Below, one piece after another: positions 25,750 through 35,002 of a stretch of DNA of 64,000 nt. Numbering within the stretch: the first letter of the stretch is position 1; each line of letters begins with the position of its first letter. Position numbers and translations under genes: made by a program. Source of the DNA: Ruficoccus sp. ZRK36 (GTDB lineage Bacteria; Verrucomicrobiota; Verrucomicrobiia; Opitutales; Cerasicoccaceae); contig NZ_CP080649.1 in assembly GCF_019603315.1 (NCBI RefSeq), positions 759,501-823,500 of the forward strand, given 5' to 3'. The notes beneath the pieces were generated by a model, which saw only the letters and a list, made by a program, of their open reading frames with translations, was not told the DNA's origin and did no database searches.

Positions 25750-26487
25750 ATGGCCACGACCAAACCGCTTATCCTGATCCTGGAAGACGAGAAAGAACTC
25801 GCCGGGATGGTCGCGACTCAACTCGAGGAAGCCGGGATGATGACACAGGTCTTTCATACCGTCGCCAATGCCGAGCGCTACCTGCAGCGGAATTTCGCCA
25901 ACCTGATGCTGCTCGATGTGGAGCTGCCGGACGGGAACGGCTTCGACCTCTTTGAGAGCCTGAAAAAGCGCAACATCAACATCCCCGTCATATTCTTTAC
26001 CGCCGCTAACTCCGAGCTGCTCAAGGTGCGCGGCCTCGACATGGGCGGAGATGACTACATCACCAAACCCTTTAGCTTCCCGGAGCTGATCGCGCGCATC
26101 AATGCCGTGCTCCGGCGCGCTGAGACGGCCAAGGATTTCCAGATCACCCAGAACGCCAAGCTCACCGAGGAGCCGTTCTCATTCTGTGGCGCAGAGATCA
26201 ACCCGCTGCGCCTGGAGGCAACCTTCCCGGATGGTCAGATCGAGAAGATCGGCCGCAAGGAGCTGGGGATCATGATCTATCTGGTCTCCAACCCCGGCAC
26301 CGTCCTGACCCGCCGCAGCCTCATTCACGCGGTCTGGGGCGTCCACGCCGACGTAAAGAGCCGCTCACTGGACCAGTACATCGTCAAGATCCGTGACCTG
26401 CTGGCTCGCCATGAGTGCCCGGCTGATTTCTTCCGCACCATTCACGGAGTCGGCTATATTTACGACGAGTCCGGCGAGTCAAAGTAG
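25750..26487 (+). CDS. OmpR/PhoB-type response regulator
   Basis: The 245-residue protein has a receiver domain (LILILEDEKELAG) with the phospho-acceptor Asp in LMLLDVELPDGNG. The Thr/Lys switch residues lie in VIFFTAANS and DDYITKPFSF. A C-terminal winged-helix DNA-binding domain follows (ELGIMIYLVSNPGTVLTRRS and DQYIVKIRDLL). ATG at 25750 is chosen because the frame's upstream codons are not receiver sequence. No sensor kinase is adjacent, so it is an orphan within this window; the kinases at 40004-45839 are 13 kb away. Confidence 0.9.
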   Translation: MATTKPLILILEDEKELAGMVATQLEEAGMMTQVFHTVANAERYLQRNFANLMLLDVELPDGNGFDLFESLKKRNINIPVIFFTAANSELLKVRGLDMGGDDYITKPFSFPELIARINAVLRRAETAKDFQITQNAKLTEEPFSFCGAEINPLRLEATFPDGQIEKIGRKELGIMIYLVSNPGTVLTRRSLIHAVWGVHADVKSRSLDQYIVKIRDLLARHECPADFFRTIHGVGYIYDESGESK

Positions 26488-26615
26488 GTCCGCCAATCCG
26501 ATCTACTGCCTGGCCGGTATCCCCCCCTTAGGGTTTCCCGAACCACAACCTGGTGAGTATATGCTATTTCGCGTGAGGAAATATATTGACCGCCTATCGG
26601 CAGTTAGTATTACAC

Positions 26616-27371
26616 ATGCTCATGACCGCCATTAGGTTAAAGCATTACCTTTCCATTATAGCCTGCATCATCGCCTGCAATGTCCAGGCTGAGATCATTA
26701 ACTACACCTTTACTGGTGTCATGAAGGGCACCTCGCCTAATGGCAGCAGCAAGGCGAATGTCAAAGATGGCGACGCGTTCGAGCTCACCTTCTCCATCGA
26801 CACCGATGCGACACCGACTTCCCGCGGCCCACAGTACGGCACGACCTATGTGAATGGCGTCAATATCCTCTCCTCGACATTGACCATCACAAGTGCCAGC
26901 AGCTCGACCGTGACGGTCGATCAAACGTCTACGACAGGCACCCTGACCCTCAACCACACCTACAGTCCCTATATTGGGGAGCCTTACGACAGCTTCGCCT
27001 TTTCCGCCAGCCTTCCCGACAGTACCTATATTGACCAGGGCACACCCACAGCCAGTTCGTACTATCTGACCTCCATCGGGCTATACTTGAAAGGCGACCT
27101 GAACACGCTCCCCATGGATTCGGGCGGCCAGTGGCCCCTTTTCCCCGAGAGCCTGACTCTGAGCGATTGGTACGCCTATAATACCTCCACCCCTTATACC
27201 AGCTCCAGCTTGGAAATGACCTTCGAGCAGGGCTCAACCAGCGGCATAGTCAGTAAGTACGGCGAAATCACTGGTGTCTCGGCTGTCCCGGTCCCAGAGC
27301 CGGCAACCTATGCCGCCCTCTTCGCAGTGGCAACATTTGCCGTCGCTGTCATCCGCCGAAGACGCAAGTAA
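26616..27371 (+). CDS. PEP-CTERM sorting-domain protein
   Basis: The product of about 251 residues starts with a signal peptide (KHYLSIIACIIACNVQA, cleavage before EIIN). It continues with a Ser/Thr-rich beta-type domain (NYTFTGVMKGTSPNG). It ends with VPVPEPATYAALFAV, a hydrophobic segment and the basic tail RRRRK, the tripartite PEP-CTERM signal. Exosortase cleaves such tails and the protein is anchored or released into an exopolysaccharide matrix. The function of the mature domain is unknown. ATG at 26616 is tentative, with alternatives at 26586 and 26622. The EpsI-type partner at 58778 fits the system; exosortase itself is not in the window. Confidence 0.88.
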   Translation: MLMTAIRLKHYLSIIACIIACNVQAEIINYTFTGVMKGTSPNGSSKANVKDGDAFELTFSIDTDATPTSRGPQYGTTYVNGVNILSSTLTITSASSSTVTVDQTSTTGTLTLNHTYSPYIGEPYDSFAFSASLPDSTYIDQGTPTASSYYLTSIGLYLKGDLNTLPMDSGGQWPLFPESLTLSDWYAYNTSTPYTSSSLEMTFEQGSTSGIVSKYGEITGVSAVPVPEPATYAALFAVATFAVAVIRRRRK

Positions 27372-27392
27372 GACTCTCAAGCATAGCAAAGA

Positions 27393-27421
27393 AAACCGGC
27401 ATGTTCTGTGCCGGTTTTTTT
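27393..27421 (+). terminator. Rho-independent terminator of the PEP-CTERM gene
   Basis: AAACCGGCA and TGCCGGTTT form a nine-base stem with a seven-base loop and a run of seven T. It lies about 20 bases after the stop codon. Confidence 0.85.
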
Positions 27422-27437
27422 ATCGCTATCAGCGAGC

Positions 27438-28316
27438 TCAGCGCAGGCCCAGGCCGTAACGCTCCTGCGCCTGCAGCGCGGCATGCTTCATCTCCATTGA
27501 CGCCAGCAAATCAGCCAGAGCACCGGTATTTGGCGGCTCAACGGTGAACTCCGGCACCTCGAAGTCATCCTTCAGCCGAACGAGCTTGAGATTACGGCGG
27601 AGCAATTCTCCGCTATCGGGCAGCACCTGCCTGAAACGGGGCGGGCTGATCTCGGCGGCATTCTCCAGCACCCCATCGATCCCGCCATATGCGTTGATCC
27701 ACTTAGCGGCGGTCTTGGGCCCGACACCGGCAATGCCAGCGATATTGTCGGCAGTATCGCCGACCAAGGCCAAGTAATCAGGGATCTGCGCCGCGGTGAC
27801 GCCAAACTTTTTCACCACACCATCGGGATCGAGGCGACGCCACCCCAGACGTGGGTTGGCGGTCGGCGCGGGCAGCAGTTGGTGGGTCTGCTCATCGACG
27901 AGCTGTGCCAGGTCCTTGTCAGCACTGACCACAACGATCCTCTCCGGGCTCCCCTGTAAGCGTCGCGCAGCAGAGGCGATGAGATCATCCGCCTCGACGC
28001 CACGCTGCGAAATAACCGGGTACCCCATCAGACGGGTGATCTCGCGGATGGAATCCATCTGCAGCCGCAAAGGCTCAGGCATCTCGTCGCGGTTGGCCTT
28101 GTACTCAGGCAGCAACTGCAGGTGCCGATCCGAGCCACCCTCGTCGAAAAATACTGCGATACGGTCCGGCCGCTCCATGTCCTCGAGCTTCCAGAGCGTC
28201 TTGACCCAGCCGTGGAGAGCTCCCGTGGGCACACCATCACTGCGGGTCAGGTCGGGCAGCGCATAGTAGCTGCGAAACGCCAGGTTGAATCCGTCCAAGA
28301 GAAGCACTTTCGCCAT
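27438..28316 (-). CDS. 5'-3' exonuclease (stand-alone PolI N-terminal/Xni-like)
   Basis: The 292-residue protein corresponds to the 5' nuclease domain of DNA polymerase I without the polymerase. It shows LLLDGFNLAFRSYYAL, VFFDEGGSDRH, the metal-binding acidic pair GVEADDLIASAA, VVSADKDLAQLVD and the helix-hairpin-helix region GDTADNIAGIAGVGPKTAAK. Such enzymes trim flaps during Okazaki maturation and repair. It is probably a second copy, with full-length PolA elsewhere. The ATG at 28316 gives MAKVLLLDG. It converges with the PEP-CTERM gene and lies just beyond the pilus operon terminator. Confidence 0.88.
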   Translation of the reverse strand: MAKVLLLDGFNLAFRSYYALPDLTRSDGVPTGALHGWVKTLWKLEDMERPDRIAVFFDEGGSDRHLQLLPEYKANRDEMPEPLRLQMDSIREITRLMGYPVISQRGVEADDLIASAARRLQGSPERIVVVSADKDLAQLVDEQTHQLLPAPTANPRLGWRRLDPDGVVKKFGVTAAQIPDYLALVGDTADNIAGIAGVGPKTAAKWINAYGGIDGVLENAAEISPPRFRQVLPDSGELLRRNLKLVRLKDDFEVPEFTVEPPNTGALADLLASMEMKHAALQAQERYGLGLR

Positions 28317-28336
28317 AGGACCAGTAACCCTGAATA

Positions 28337-28371
28337 CAAAAAAAGCGGCAAGACCAATCCGGTCTTGCCGC
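28337..28371 (-). terminator. Rho-independent terminator of the pilus cluster
   Basis: GCGGCAAGACC and GGTCTTGCCGC form an 11-base stem around AATCC. On the minus strand a run of seven T follows. It lies 27 bases past the secretin gene, the last of the five-gene cluster. Confidence 0.9.
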
Positions 28372-28397
28372 CTGTAAAGTCGTGTGACTCGGTGCGA

Positions 28398-31196
28398 TTA
28401 CTCCTCGCTGATTTCGCGGCCAATGCCACCACCCGGGGTCACGAGGATCGGGTTCTGGAAGAGCGAGTTGGCCTCGACGTTACGCAGGCGCTGATTGCTC
28501 GGGGAGCCTCCGGGGGAGATCAGGTTCGCGGTCACGAAGATAAGCAGGTTGCGCTTGGAGGTGGTTTCACCCTTGGACTGGAACAGACGGCCCAGCAGCG
28601 GAATATCACCGAGAAGCGGAATCTTGTCGTTCACAGTCTTGACCTCTTCGCGCGTCAAACCACCGATGACCACCGTGGCACCATCGTACACGGTTACTTC
28701 GGTACGTACCTCACGGGTACTGAAGATCGGCTGATAGAAGCCGGAGGGAACCGCAACCGTCGTGCCGCGGGAGATAGCCACACTGGTACCACCGTACTCA
28801 ACGAAGCCTTCGAACTCGGTTACCCGAGGCTCAAGCTTGAGCGAGATGTTCTGATTTTCTTCGACGGTCGGCGTAACTTCCATTTCCACACCGACATTAC
28901 GGACGGTGAAGTCCTGCGGCGTACCAGCGGTGATGGTGACACCGGCGGAACCGCTGCTACCAGTCGTGCTGCTGGAGGTGCCAACCTCGGATTCGATGTC
29001 GCTGTAGTTTTCCGGATAGCGCAGTTCTTGGGCGACCACGATCTGTGCCGTACGACCGGAGAGCACTGTCAAGCGAGGCGAACTGAGCAGGTCACTGCCT
29101 TGCTTGCGCGAAAGGGCTGTAATGACGGCCTGAACATTTGTGCCCATGATGGCAAAACCGACGTTAGCCTGGAGCCCACCATTGCTACCCAAATCAATCG
29201 TATTGGGCAGGCTCGGAGGAGTTTGGGGATACTCTTGAGGAGCCGGATCAACGATGCCACCTGAGCCGTCAGCATAGCTCCCCTGGTCAACAACCAATTT
29301 GCTGGAGGATGCATCAATACCGAACGCAGTGGCGAGGCTGCGGTTATTGGTCTGTACCTGAGTACCCGGACCGACAACAGAGGAAAGCGGCGTATTTACA
29401 TTCCAGTTGAAGCTCATCTCATCCAAGACGCCCTGATTGACTTCGAGGAACTTGGCTTCGATTTCAACCTGCTTGGGTTGGTCGTAGCGGCGCAGGATAT
29501 TGCGCATCTTTTCGAGGTTCTTCGGGGTCTGGGTCACAATCAGCTGTGTGCCGTCAAAGGCCAAGCTGGAGCCAGTGGTACCCTCAAAGGAGACACCGGC
29601 CTTCTGGAAGAACTGGAGCAGCGCGCCTTCCGTGTCGGTGGTCGAGTTGCCGCCGCCACCAGACGGAGCTGCCGGCGCAAACGGATCGCTGGAACCGCCT
29701 CTGGAGCTGCCGCTGGAGTCACCGACACCGGTGAGACGGATAACAACACCACGTGAGATCGGGAAAAACTCAGTTTCGAGGAAGGTGCTCTGGTCACCGG
29801 GGCGAACCACAACAGCTTCGTTCTGCACGTCCCAGGTGTAATCGACAGACTGGGTGACGAAGTCGAGAATCTTGTCCAGGCTCAGGTTACGCAGAGTGAT
29901 GCTGACCATCGGGTCATTACCACCCCAGTTGGCCGGAACGATATTCACACCCTTGTTATCTCTTTCTTCAGTCGTCTTATCATATTCGACGGAGAGCTCG
30001 GAAAGGGTTTCCACCACGCGGGAGAGCGGGACCTGTGCAAAGCTGACACGGGGGATTTCGATCTTGGAAAGCTTTTGGAGGATGGTGTCACCGCCAACTA
30101 CGGGAGCAGCGACCGTGCCGACTTCGAAGATCTGCGGGCGCTGCCAGGAACGGGCAACCTCCTGCAGCATTTCGTCGCGGGTCTTGGAGTGGTCGAGGTA
30201 ATTGGTGTCCTTGAGCTGCTGCATGATCTCGATCTGCAGGCCCTTGGCTGAAGGATTGGTGGGGTCGCGGGCTTCGATCTCACGGAGGGTGGCCGAGGCG
30301 CCTTCGAGGTCACCGTAAAGCATCTGGGCACGGGCCTTGACCATCAGCTGGTCAACCGTTCCCTGATTATCCATGAACTCGGGGCTGAGCTCCTCGGGGT
30401 TCTGGTACCAGGGGTTGTCCTTGAGAGCCGTCACCTTGGCTTCAAAAGCACGTGCACGCTCGTCGTCACCCAGCTTCTCGCGGTATTCAGCGAGGTAGGT
30501 TGCGGCTTCAGCGGCATTATGATTGTCGAGAGCGTCCTCGCCCTGATCGAGAAGGATATCACCACGCAGTTCGCGGATTTTCTCGATGGTGGAAGCCGTC
30601 GCGGTATTCAGCTTGAGGGCACCCTGGGCCTGAGCCAAGAGAGCATCAGCGTCAGCGTAGCGGTCAGCCTTGATCAGCTTCTTCGCATCAGAAATGGCCT
30701 GCTTTGCCATGTCCAGGGCCATCTCTTGAGAGGCAGCCTCAGCCTCGAGGACGGCGTCCAGAGCGGAAACACCAGCATCGTCAGTCACGACTTCGGTCGT
30801 AGTGTCACCGTTGGCGTTTTCAGTAATGGCAACCACTGTGGTCGCCTGCACGCCGTTGGAGGAATTGGTGGCACTGCGAAGATCCGTATTGGCAGCCTGG
30901 CCGTAGACGGTGGCTTGGCCCTGATCGCGACGCTCGATGTCCTTATTGACGGCGAGCAGCAGGCGCTGAACGTTAACGTCGTTGGGAGCGAGGCGGAGCA
31001 GTTCTTCCAGATTTGCCTTAGCCTGATTGAGGTCACCAGCGTCACGGGCGCGGATAGCGGTGGACATCAGGCGAATCTTGTCCTGAGTGTCGCTGCTTTG
31101 GCCCATCGTGGGGGTAGCAAGAAAAACCTGTCCCGTCAGCACAAGCGCCAAGCAGGCAATAGTGGTCAGGCGAGGGAGTTTGATGATGTTTGTCAT
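28398..31196 (-). CDS. Amuc_1098-family type IV pilus secretin
   Basis: The 932-residue product has a signal peptide after MTNIIKLPRLTT and a tetratricopeptide-like N-terminal half with Asp/Ala-rich helices. A STN/N0-like segment follows (IPRVSFAQVPLSRVVETLSE), then an N1 repeat (QLIVTQTPKNLEKM). The C-terminal secretin domain has LSSPRLTVLSGRTAQIVV, VEMEVTPTVEENQ and VIGGLTREEVKTVNDKIPLLGDIP. It forms an outer-membrane ring for a pilus-like machine. It is larger than PilQ owing to the N-terminal repeats, as in Amuc_1098. It is the last gene of the cluster, before a strong terminator. Starts upstream (31220) add a few non-signal residues. Confidence 0.9.
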   Translation of the reverse strand: MTNIIKLPRLTTIACLALVLTGQVFLATPTMGQSSDTQDKIRLMSTAIRARDAGDLNQAKANLEELLRLAPNDVNVQRLLLAVNKDIERRDQGQATVYGQAANTDLRSATNSSNGVQATTVVAITENANGDTTTEVVTDDAGVSALDAVLEAEAASQEMALDMAKQAISDAKKLIKADRYADADALLAQAQGALKLNTATASTIEKIRELRGDILLDQGEDALDNHNAAEAATYLAEYREKLGDDERARAFEAKVTALKDNPWYQNPEELSPEFMDNQGTVDQLMVKARAQMLYGDLEGASATLREIEARDPTNPSAKGLQIEIMQQLKDTNYLDHSKTRDEMLQEVARSWQRPQIFEVGTVAAPVVGGDTILQKLSKIEIPRVSFAQVPLSRVVETLSELSVEYDKTTEERDNKGVNIVPANWGGNDPMVSITLRNLSLDKILDFVTQSVDYTWDVQNEAVVVRPGDQSTFLETEFFPISRGVVIRLTGVGDSSGSSRGGSSDPFAPAAPSGGGGNSTTDTEGALLQFFQKAGVSFEGTTGSSLAFDGTQLIVTQTPKNLEKMRNILRRYDQPKQVEIEAKFLEVNQGVLDEMSFNWNVNTPLSSVVGPGTQVQTNNRSLATAFGIDASSSKLVVDQGSYADGSGGIVDPAPQEYPQTPPSLPNTIDLGSNGGLQANVGFAIMGTNVQAVITALSRKQGSDLLSSPRLTVLSGRTAQIVVAQELRYPENYSDIESEVGTSSSTTGSSGSAGVTITAGTPQDFTVRNVGVEMEVTPTVEENQNISLKLEPRVTEFEGFVEYGGTSVAISRGTTVAVPSGFYQPIFSTREVRTEVTVYDGATVVIGGLTREEVKTVNDKIPLLGDIPLLGRLFQSKGETTSKRNLLIFVTANLISPGGSPSNQRLRNVEANSLFQNPILVTPGGGIGREISEE

Positions 31197-31241
31197 GTGT
31201 GAGGCAACGTAGATCAGCAATACTTACGCTGAGGTGACTGA

Positions 31242-32192
31242 TTAATTAAAAAAACTTTCGAATCCTTCTGCCACAGCACTATCACTTTTTGACGTGCTTG
31301 GCTGAGTTTTTTCTTCGGGTTTGGGCTCTGGGGTTGTTTTTACGGGATAAAGAATCTTTGTCTCCGGTTCCGGTGTCGTGCCGTCTTCGGTGGCAAAGGG
31401 AGTTTTTTCGACGGTTGCGGACTGGTTGTCAAAGTTAAACTCCACTAAAGTGAACTCTGCGTCGTCGAAGCGTTTCTTATCACCGACCTGGGTCCAGGTG
31501 AATGTTTCCGGCGGGTACGGCTTGGTCGTGGCCATGTTCACTTCGAACTGGTCAGGCACGTAAAGTCGCTCAGCGGTAGTGAGGGTGAGCTGCTCGCCGC
31601 TGCGGGTATCATTGATCACCACAGTCGGGTAGCGGAAGATCTCCGTGGAGCCTTCCCGCTCGATCACCTTGCGCTCAACCTTGAAGGAAACGATTTCGAA
31701 GTCCTGGGCCGGGAACTTGTCACCCACGCTACCACGAATGGTCTCGCGGTTTTCATGATTAAAGAACTGCACAATGGCGTGGTCGAAATTACCGTCATCA
31801 GACTCGAAATAGGCCTCGAACTGAATACGGAACAGCTCGCGATTGACGCTGGTGAGGATCAAGCCGAAGGGCGGCTTTTTCGGGCCACCATTGATATAGG
31901 GCGCGTCCCAGGTAAGCACACCGGCGACCGGATCCCAGTAGATCTTAGGCGGAGTAAAGACCTGGTAAACACGGTTCGGGTTTTCATCCACGGGCGTAAC
32001 CTCTGGCCAGTCAGTGCTGCCAGCCTGCGTCTGCTCAGGCGCAGGAACGCTCTCATAGGCAGGCCCGGTGGGCTTGCTACCGAGGGCACTTCCGGCTGGC
32101 CCGGAGGGCGAGCCCACAAAATAGTACGCCAAGGAGCCGGCCAACAGCAGGAGCGCAACAGCGAAAAGGATCTTATCGTAAAACTTCTTCAT
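31242..32192 (-). CDS. Amuc_1099-family pilus-like system protein
   Basis: The 316-residue protein has an N-terminal membrane anchor (MKKFYDKILFAVALLLLAGS) and a long exported part. The latter includes VYQVFTPPKIYWDP, GGPKKPPFGLILTSVNREL and a low-complexity Pro/Glu/Thr tail ending GFESFFN. This layout and its place between the secretin and the Amuc_1100-like gene match the Akkermansia locus. By position it plays the PilP-like role of linking inner-membrane complex and secretin; that role is inference. It is 45 bases from the secretin gene. Confidence 0.8.
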   Translation of the reverse strand: MKKFYDKILFAVALLLLAGSLAYYFVGSPSGPAGSALGSKPTGPAYESVPAPEQTQAGSTDWPEVTPVDENPNRVYQVFTPPKIYWDPVAGVLTWDAPYINGGPKKPPFGLILTSVNRELFRIQFEAYFESDDGNFDHAIVQFFNHENRETIRGSVGDKFPAQDFEIVSFKVERKVIEREGSTEIFRYPTVVINDTRSGEQLTLTTAERLYVPDQFEVNMATTKPYPPETFTWTQVGDKKRFDDAEFTLVEFNFDNQSATVEKTPFATEDGTTPEPETKILYPVKTTPEPKPEEKTQPSTSKSDSAVAEGFESFFN

Positions 32193-32204
32193 GCGGCAGT
32201 CCGA

Positions 32205-33281
32205 TTACATGGGGTTTTCCGAAGAGGAGGCATCTTCAAGCGCGGCGACATCTGAGGGCGGCTTAACCAGCACCTTGATGTACTCAACCACGACTGTGAA
32301 CTGCGAAAGGTTTTCCTCAACTACCGGTTCACGGGTAACAGGCTTCTCTCCTGTCTCGCTGGCGGAATCGCCGCCACCAAAGACATTGAAGGGGTTGTTG
32401 GTGCTGGCGGGCTCTGTTCGAGCACCCTTTGAAGCCTTGTAGGGCTGCACCTCGACGCTGCGCACCACCAAGGGAAGCTCAAACTCTTCCAGCTGCTTCA
32501 GGAACAAACGAAGGCTCGGTGTGTAGCCCGTGAAGACAAAGCGAAAGGCAAGGGTCTCAACCGCACCGGGGACGCGGGCACTAAGCTCGCCGATCTGGAA
32601 CTCGTCGTCCTTGGAAGTGGTTGCCGTGTCGCGGTCGTTGTTACGATTAGCCCGGCGGCGGTTGGCATTGTCCTGAGCCCCACCCTGAGCCTCGATCTCT
32701 TCCACCTGCGTCTCGCGCTGGATAGAAAGGATGCCCGTCGGCTGGCTGTCGTAGAGCTTACGAAGCAGGTAGCCGAGCACTTCCTTCTGCTCGAAAACGG
32801 CCGGGATAAACTTCGAGGGAGGCGGCGTGCCGGACTCCAGGAAGCGGGAGAAGCTGAAGTTGAAATCATCCGGCAGCTGGATGCCGACCGTATCATCGGC
32901 AGCCCCCAGCGGCTCAACATCGGCAGCGTCCTTGGTGAACTGCTCCTTGAAGGCTTCCAGCTGGAAAAGCATATCGGCCTCGGTCTTGGGCGCATCCGTG
33001 GACACGATCGAGGGAGCGTGCCCCGCGGTGGCGTCAATCTGTGCCTGAAGCGCAGCAGCGAGCTCCTGAACATTTTTCTCGGACTGCTGAGCATTCTCAG
33101 CGGTCGGTGCCGGGCTCAGAGAGAGGGCCGAACGGTAACTGCGCTCAGCCTGCGTGAAGCTCTTGCGGGCCTTTCCCAGGCCGCCAAAGCCGAGGAAGAT
33201 GAAGACGAGCCCTGCAATAAAGAGCAGGAGGCAGATCGCGATAAAGCCGCCGAAGATAGGGTATTTTTTAAAGAAGCCCAT
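32205..33281 (-). CDS. Amuc_1100-family pilus-like protein
   Basis: The 358-residue protein starts with one membrane helix (GGFIAICLLLFIAGLVFIF). A coiled-coil stretch rich in Ala/Gln follows (SFTQAERSYRSALSLSP), then a PilO/PilN-like periplasmic domain containing FKEQFTKDAADVEP and VETLAFRFVFTGYTPSLRLFL. The Akkermansia homologue Amuc_1100 is the TLR2-active protein studied for host effects, and its crystal structures show PilO-like fold. Residues responsible for host signalling cannot be judged here. It lies 9 bases after the PilM-like gene and 12 bases before the Amuc_1099-like gene, a tight operon. Confidence 0.85.
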   Translation of the reverse strand: MGFFKKYPIFGGFIAICLLLFIAGLVFIFLGFGGLGKARKSFTQAERSYRSALSLSPAPTAENAQQSEKNVQELAAALQAQIDATAGHAPSIVSTDAPKTEADMLFQLEAFKEQFTKDAADVEPLGAADDTVGIQLPDDFNFSFSRFLESGTPPPSKFIPAVFEQKEVLGYLLRKLYDSQPTGILSIQRETQVEEIEAQGGAQDNANRRRANRNNDRDTATTSKDDEFQIGELSARVPGAVETLAFRFVFTGYTPSLRLFLKQLEEFELPLVVRSVEVQPYKASKGARTEPASTNNPFNVFGGGDSASETGEKPVTREPVVEENLSQFTVVVEYIKVLVKPPSDVAALEDASSSENPM

Positions 33282-33290
33282 GCTAGCAGA

Positions 33291-34931
33291 TCAAAGGGGT
33301 TTCTCCGGGTTGGTGATGAGATTGAACTCGAATTTGAGAATCCGCGGATTAGCCGTGTCGAAGCGGATGTTCGCCACTTTCTCGATAAAGTCGGACTCGG
33401 TGAAACTGCTGAGCAGCTTGTTCACCCGGTCAGCCGCCTGCTGATTGCTGGCCGCTGGGTTGTTCGGGTCGAAATTCGTGACAAGGATCCGCCCGGTCAT
33501 TTTCAGGCTGTTGCCGCTGACGCGGTCGAGCTGGAGATTTTCGATCCAGACGTCCTGCACATCCTGGAGACGTTGCTGCAGGTCGGTAAAGAAGATGATC
33601 CAGTTCGAGCGGGAATTTACCAGGTCCTCAAGACCTCCGATGTCCTTGCGCAGAGCTTCAGCCTTGTCGCGATTGGACAGGATTTCTCCATGCAGCGCGT
33701 TCAACGGAGCGGCCTTTGACTGAATCTGTCGGGTCTCCTGCTTGTAGGACGCGGTCTGGCCCTTGATAGCAAGGATCGGGGGCACGGTCGCCAGCGCGAG
33801 GAAGATCGCAGCCATGGCGAGGAAGGGGCGCTGCTTTTTGAAGCGCATCTCCTCAGCCAACCCGGCAGGAAGCAGGTCCATGCTCACCGGGTCGGGCAGC
33901 ACTTCGCGGGCTGCTTCACCCACAACCTCACCCAGTGAGTACAGGTCCGGCCCGAGAGCCTCGGTGTCGATGCCGGGAGCGACATGCACGTTCTGGAGGG
34001 CGTCAAAGTAATCGACCGGCACCTTTTGCTGCTCAGCCAGGAACTCAGGCAAGCCCGGCAGCAGGGAGCCGCGACCGGTCAGCAGGATGCGGGTGGGTGC
34101 CTTAGCCCCATGCTGGCGGCGGAAATTGACGATCGAGCGGGTAATGTCCTGGCTGATCCGGCGCTGGAAGATCTGCGCGTTGTTCTGCAGGATCTGGACA
34201 GAGGGATGGTCGGCCTCATAGCTGGTCTGGCCAGAGAAGAAAGCGACCTTCACCTTTTCCGCCTCGCTGAACTTCTTGCCCAGGTTGTCGGCAAGATTCT
34301 GGGTCAACGAGTTACCGCCCAAGGCGATGTTGCGGATAAAGAACCCGTCCTGATTGATGAAAATGAGATTCGAAGAGCGCGCCCCGATGTTGACCAGCAG
34401 CGTGTCCTGATCGTCGTCCTGGTAGTTCAGCTTGTAGGCATTGTAGTCCAGGATGGAGGCAGCGCCGATATGGGCCGGGCTGATGCCATAGCCGCCGACT
34501 TGCTGGCCGAAGCTGTTGATGACGTCCGACTTGATGGCGATGAGGACAACCTCGGTCTCGACACCATCATCGGCGATCACCTGATAGTCCCAGACCACAT
34601 CTGAAAGCGGGTAAGGGATGTTCTGCTGTGCTTCGAAAGCGATGATCTGTGCCTGCTTGCCCTCTTCGACATGCGGGACCTTGATCGTCTTGGTCAGCAG
34701 TTGGTAACCGGGAGCGATCAGGGTGGCTGGGCCGCTGGATTTACTGCTGCGCAGGATGTCTCCGAGCTTGAGCGTCAGGGCGCTCAACCACTCCTCGTCG
34801 ATGGAATAATCGTAATCGAGCTCTTCGATGACGACATCTTCCAGCATCAGATCTCCGCTGTTAACGGAGAAGGTAGAGACGGACACGTGGCTAGCGCCAC
34901 AATTAATAATCAGGGTCTTGGAAGCACTCAT
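33291..34931 (-). CDS. Amuc_1101-family PilM-like protein
   Basis: The 546-residue product fuses an actin-like ATPase domain and a PilN-type membrane part. The actin-like half has LIINCGASHVSVS, DTLLVNIGARSSNLIF and ILLTGRGSLLPGLPEFLAEQ. A helix at about 375-395 (FLAMAAIFLALATVPPILA) is followed by a coiled coil and a PilN-like domain. Type IV pilus systems usually split these into PilM and PilN. Start ATG 34931 (MSASKTLIINCG) is chosen; the ATG at 34994 adds 21 non-homologous residues. It is the cytoplasmic assembly platform of this cluster. Confidence 0.88.
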   Translation of the reverse strand: MSASKTLIINCGASHVSVSTFSVNSGDLMLEDVVIEELDYDYSIDEEWLSALTLKLGDILRSSKSSGPATLIAPGYQLLTKTIKVPHVEEGKQAQIIAFEAQQNIPYPLSDVVWDYQVIADDGVETEVVLIAIKSDVINSFGQQVGGYGISPAHIGAASILDYNAYKLNYQDDDQDTLLVNIGARSSNLIFINQDGFFIRNIALGGNSLTQNLADNLGKKFSEAEKVKVAFFSGQTSYEADHPSVQILQNNAQIFQRRISQDITRSIVNFRRQHGAKAPTRILLTGRGSLLPGLPEFLAEQQKVPVDYFDALQNVHVAPGIDTEALGPDLYSLGEVVGEAAREVLPDPVSMDLLPAGLAEEMRFKKQRPFLAMAAIFLALATVPPILAIKGQTASYKQETRQIQSKAAPLNALHGEILSNRDKAEALRKDIGGLEDLVNSRSNWIIFFTDLQQRLQDVQDVWIENLQLDRVSGNSLKMTGRILVTNFDPNNPAASNQQAADRVNKLLSSFTESDFIEKVANIRFDTANPRILKFEFNLITNPEKPL

Positions 34932-35002
34932 GCGGGGAAACTGGGGTTTTCCAGACGTTCGGACGGCAGGGCAAGGAAATTTTTCACAGAGCAACGCTTA
35001 TA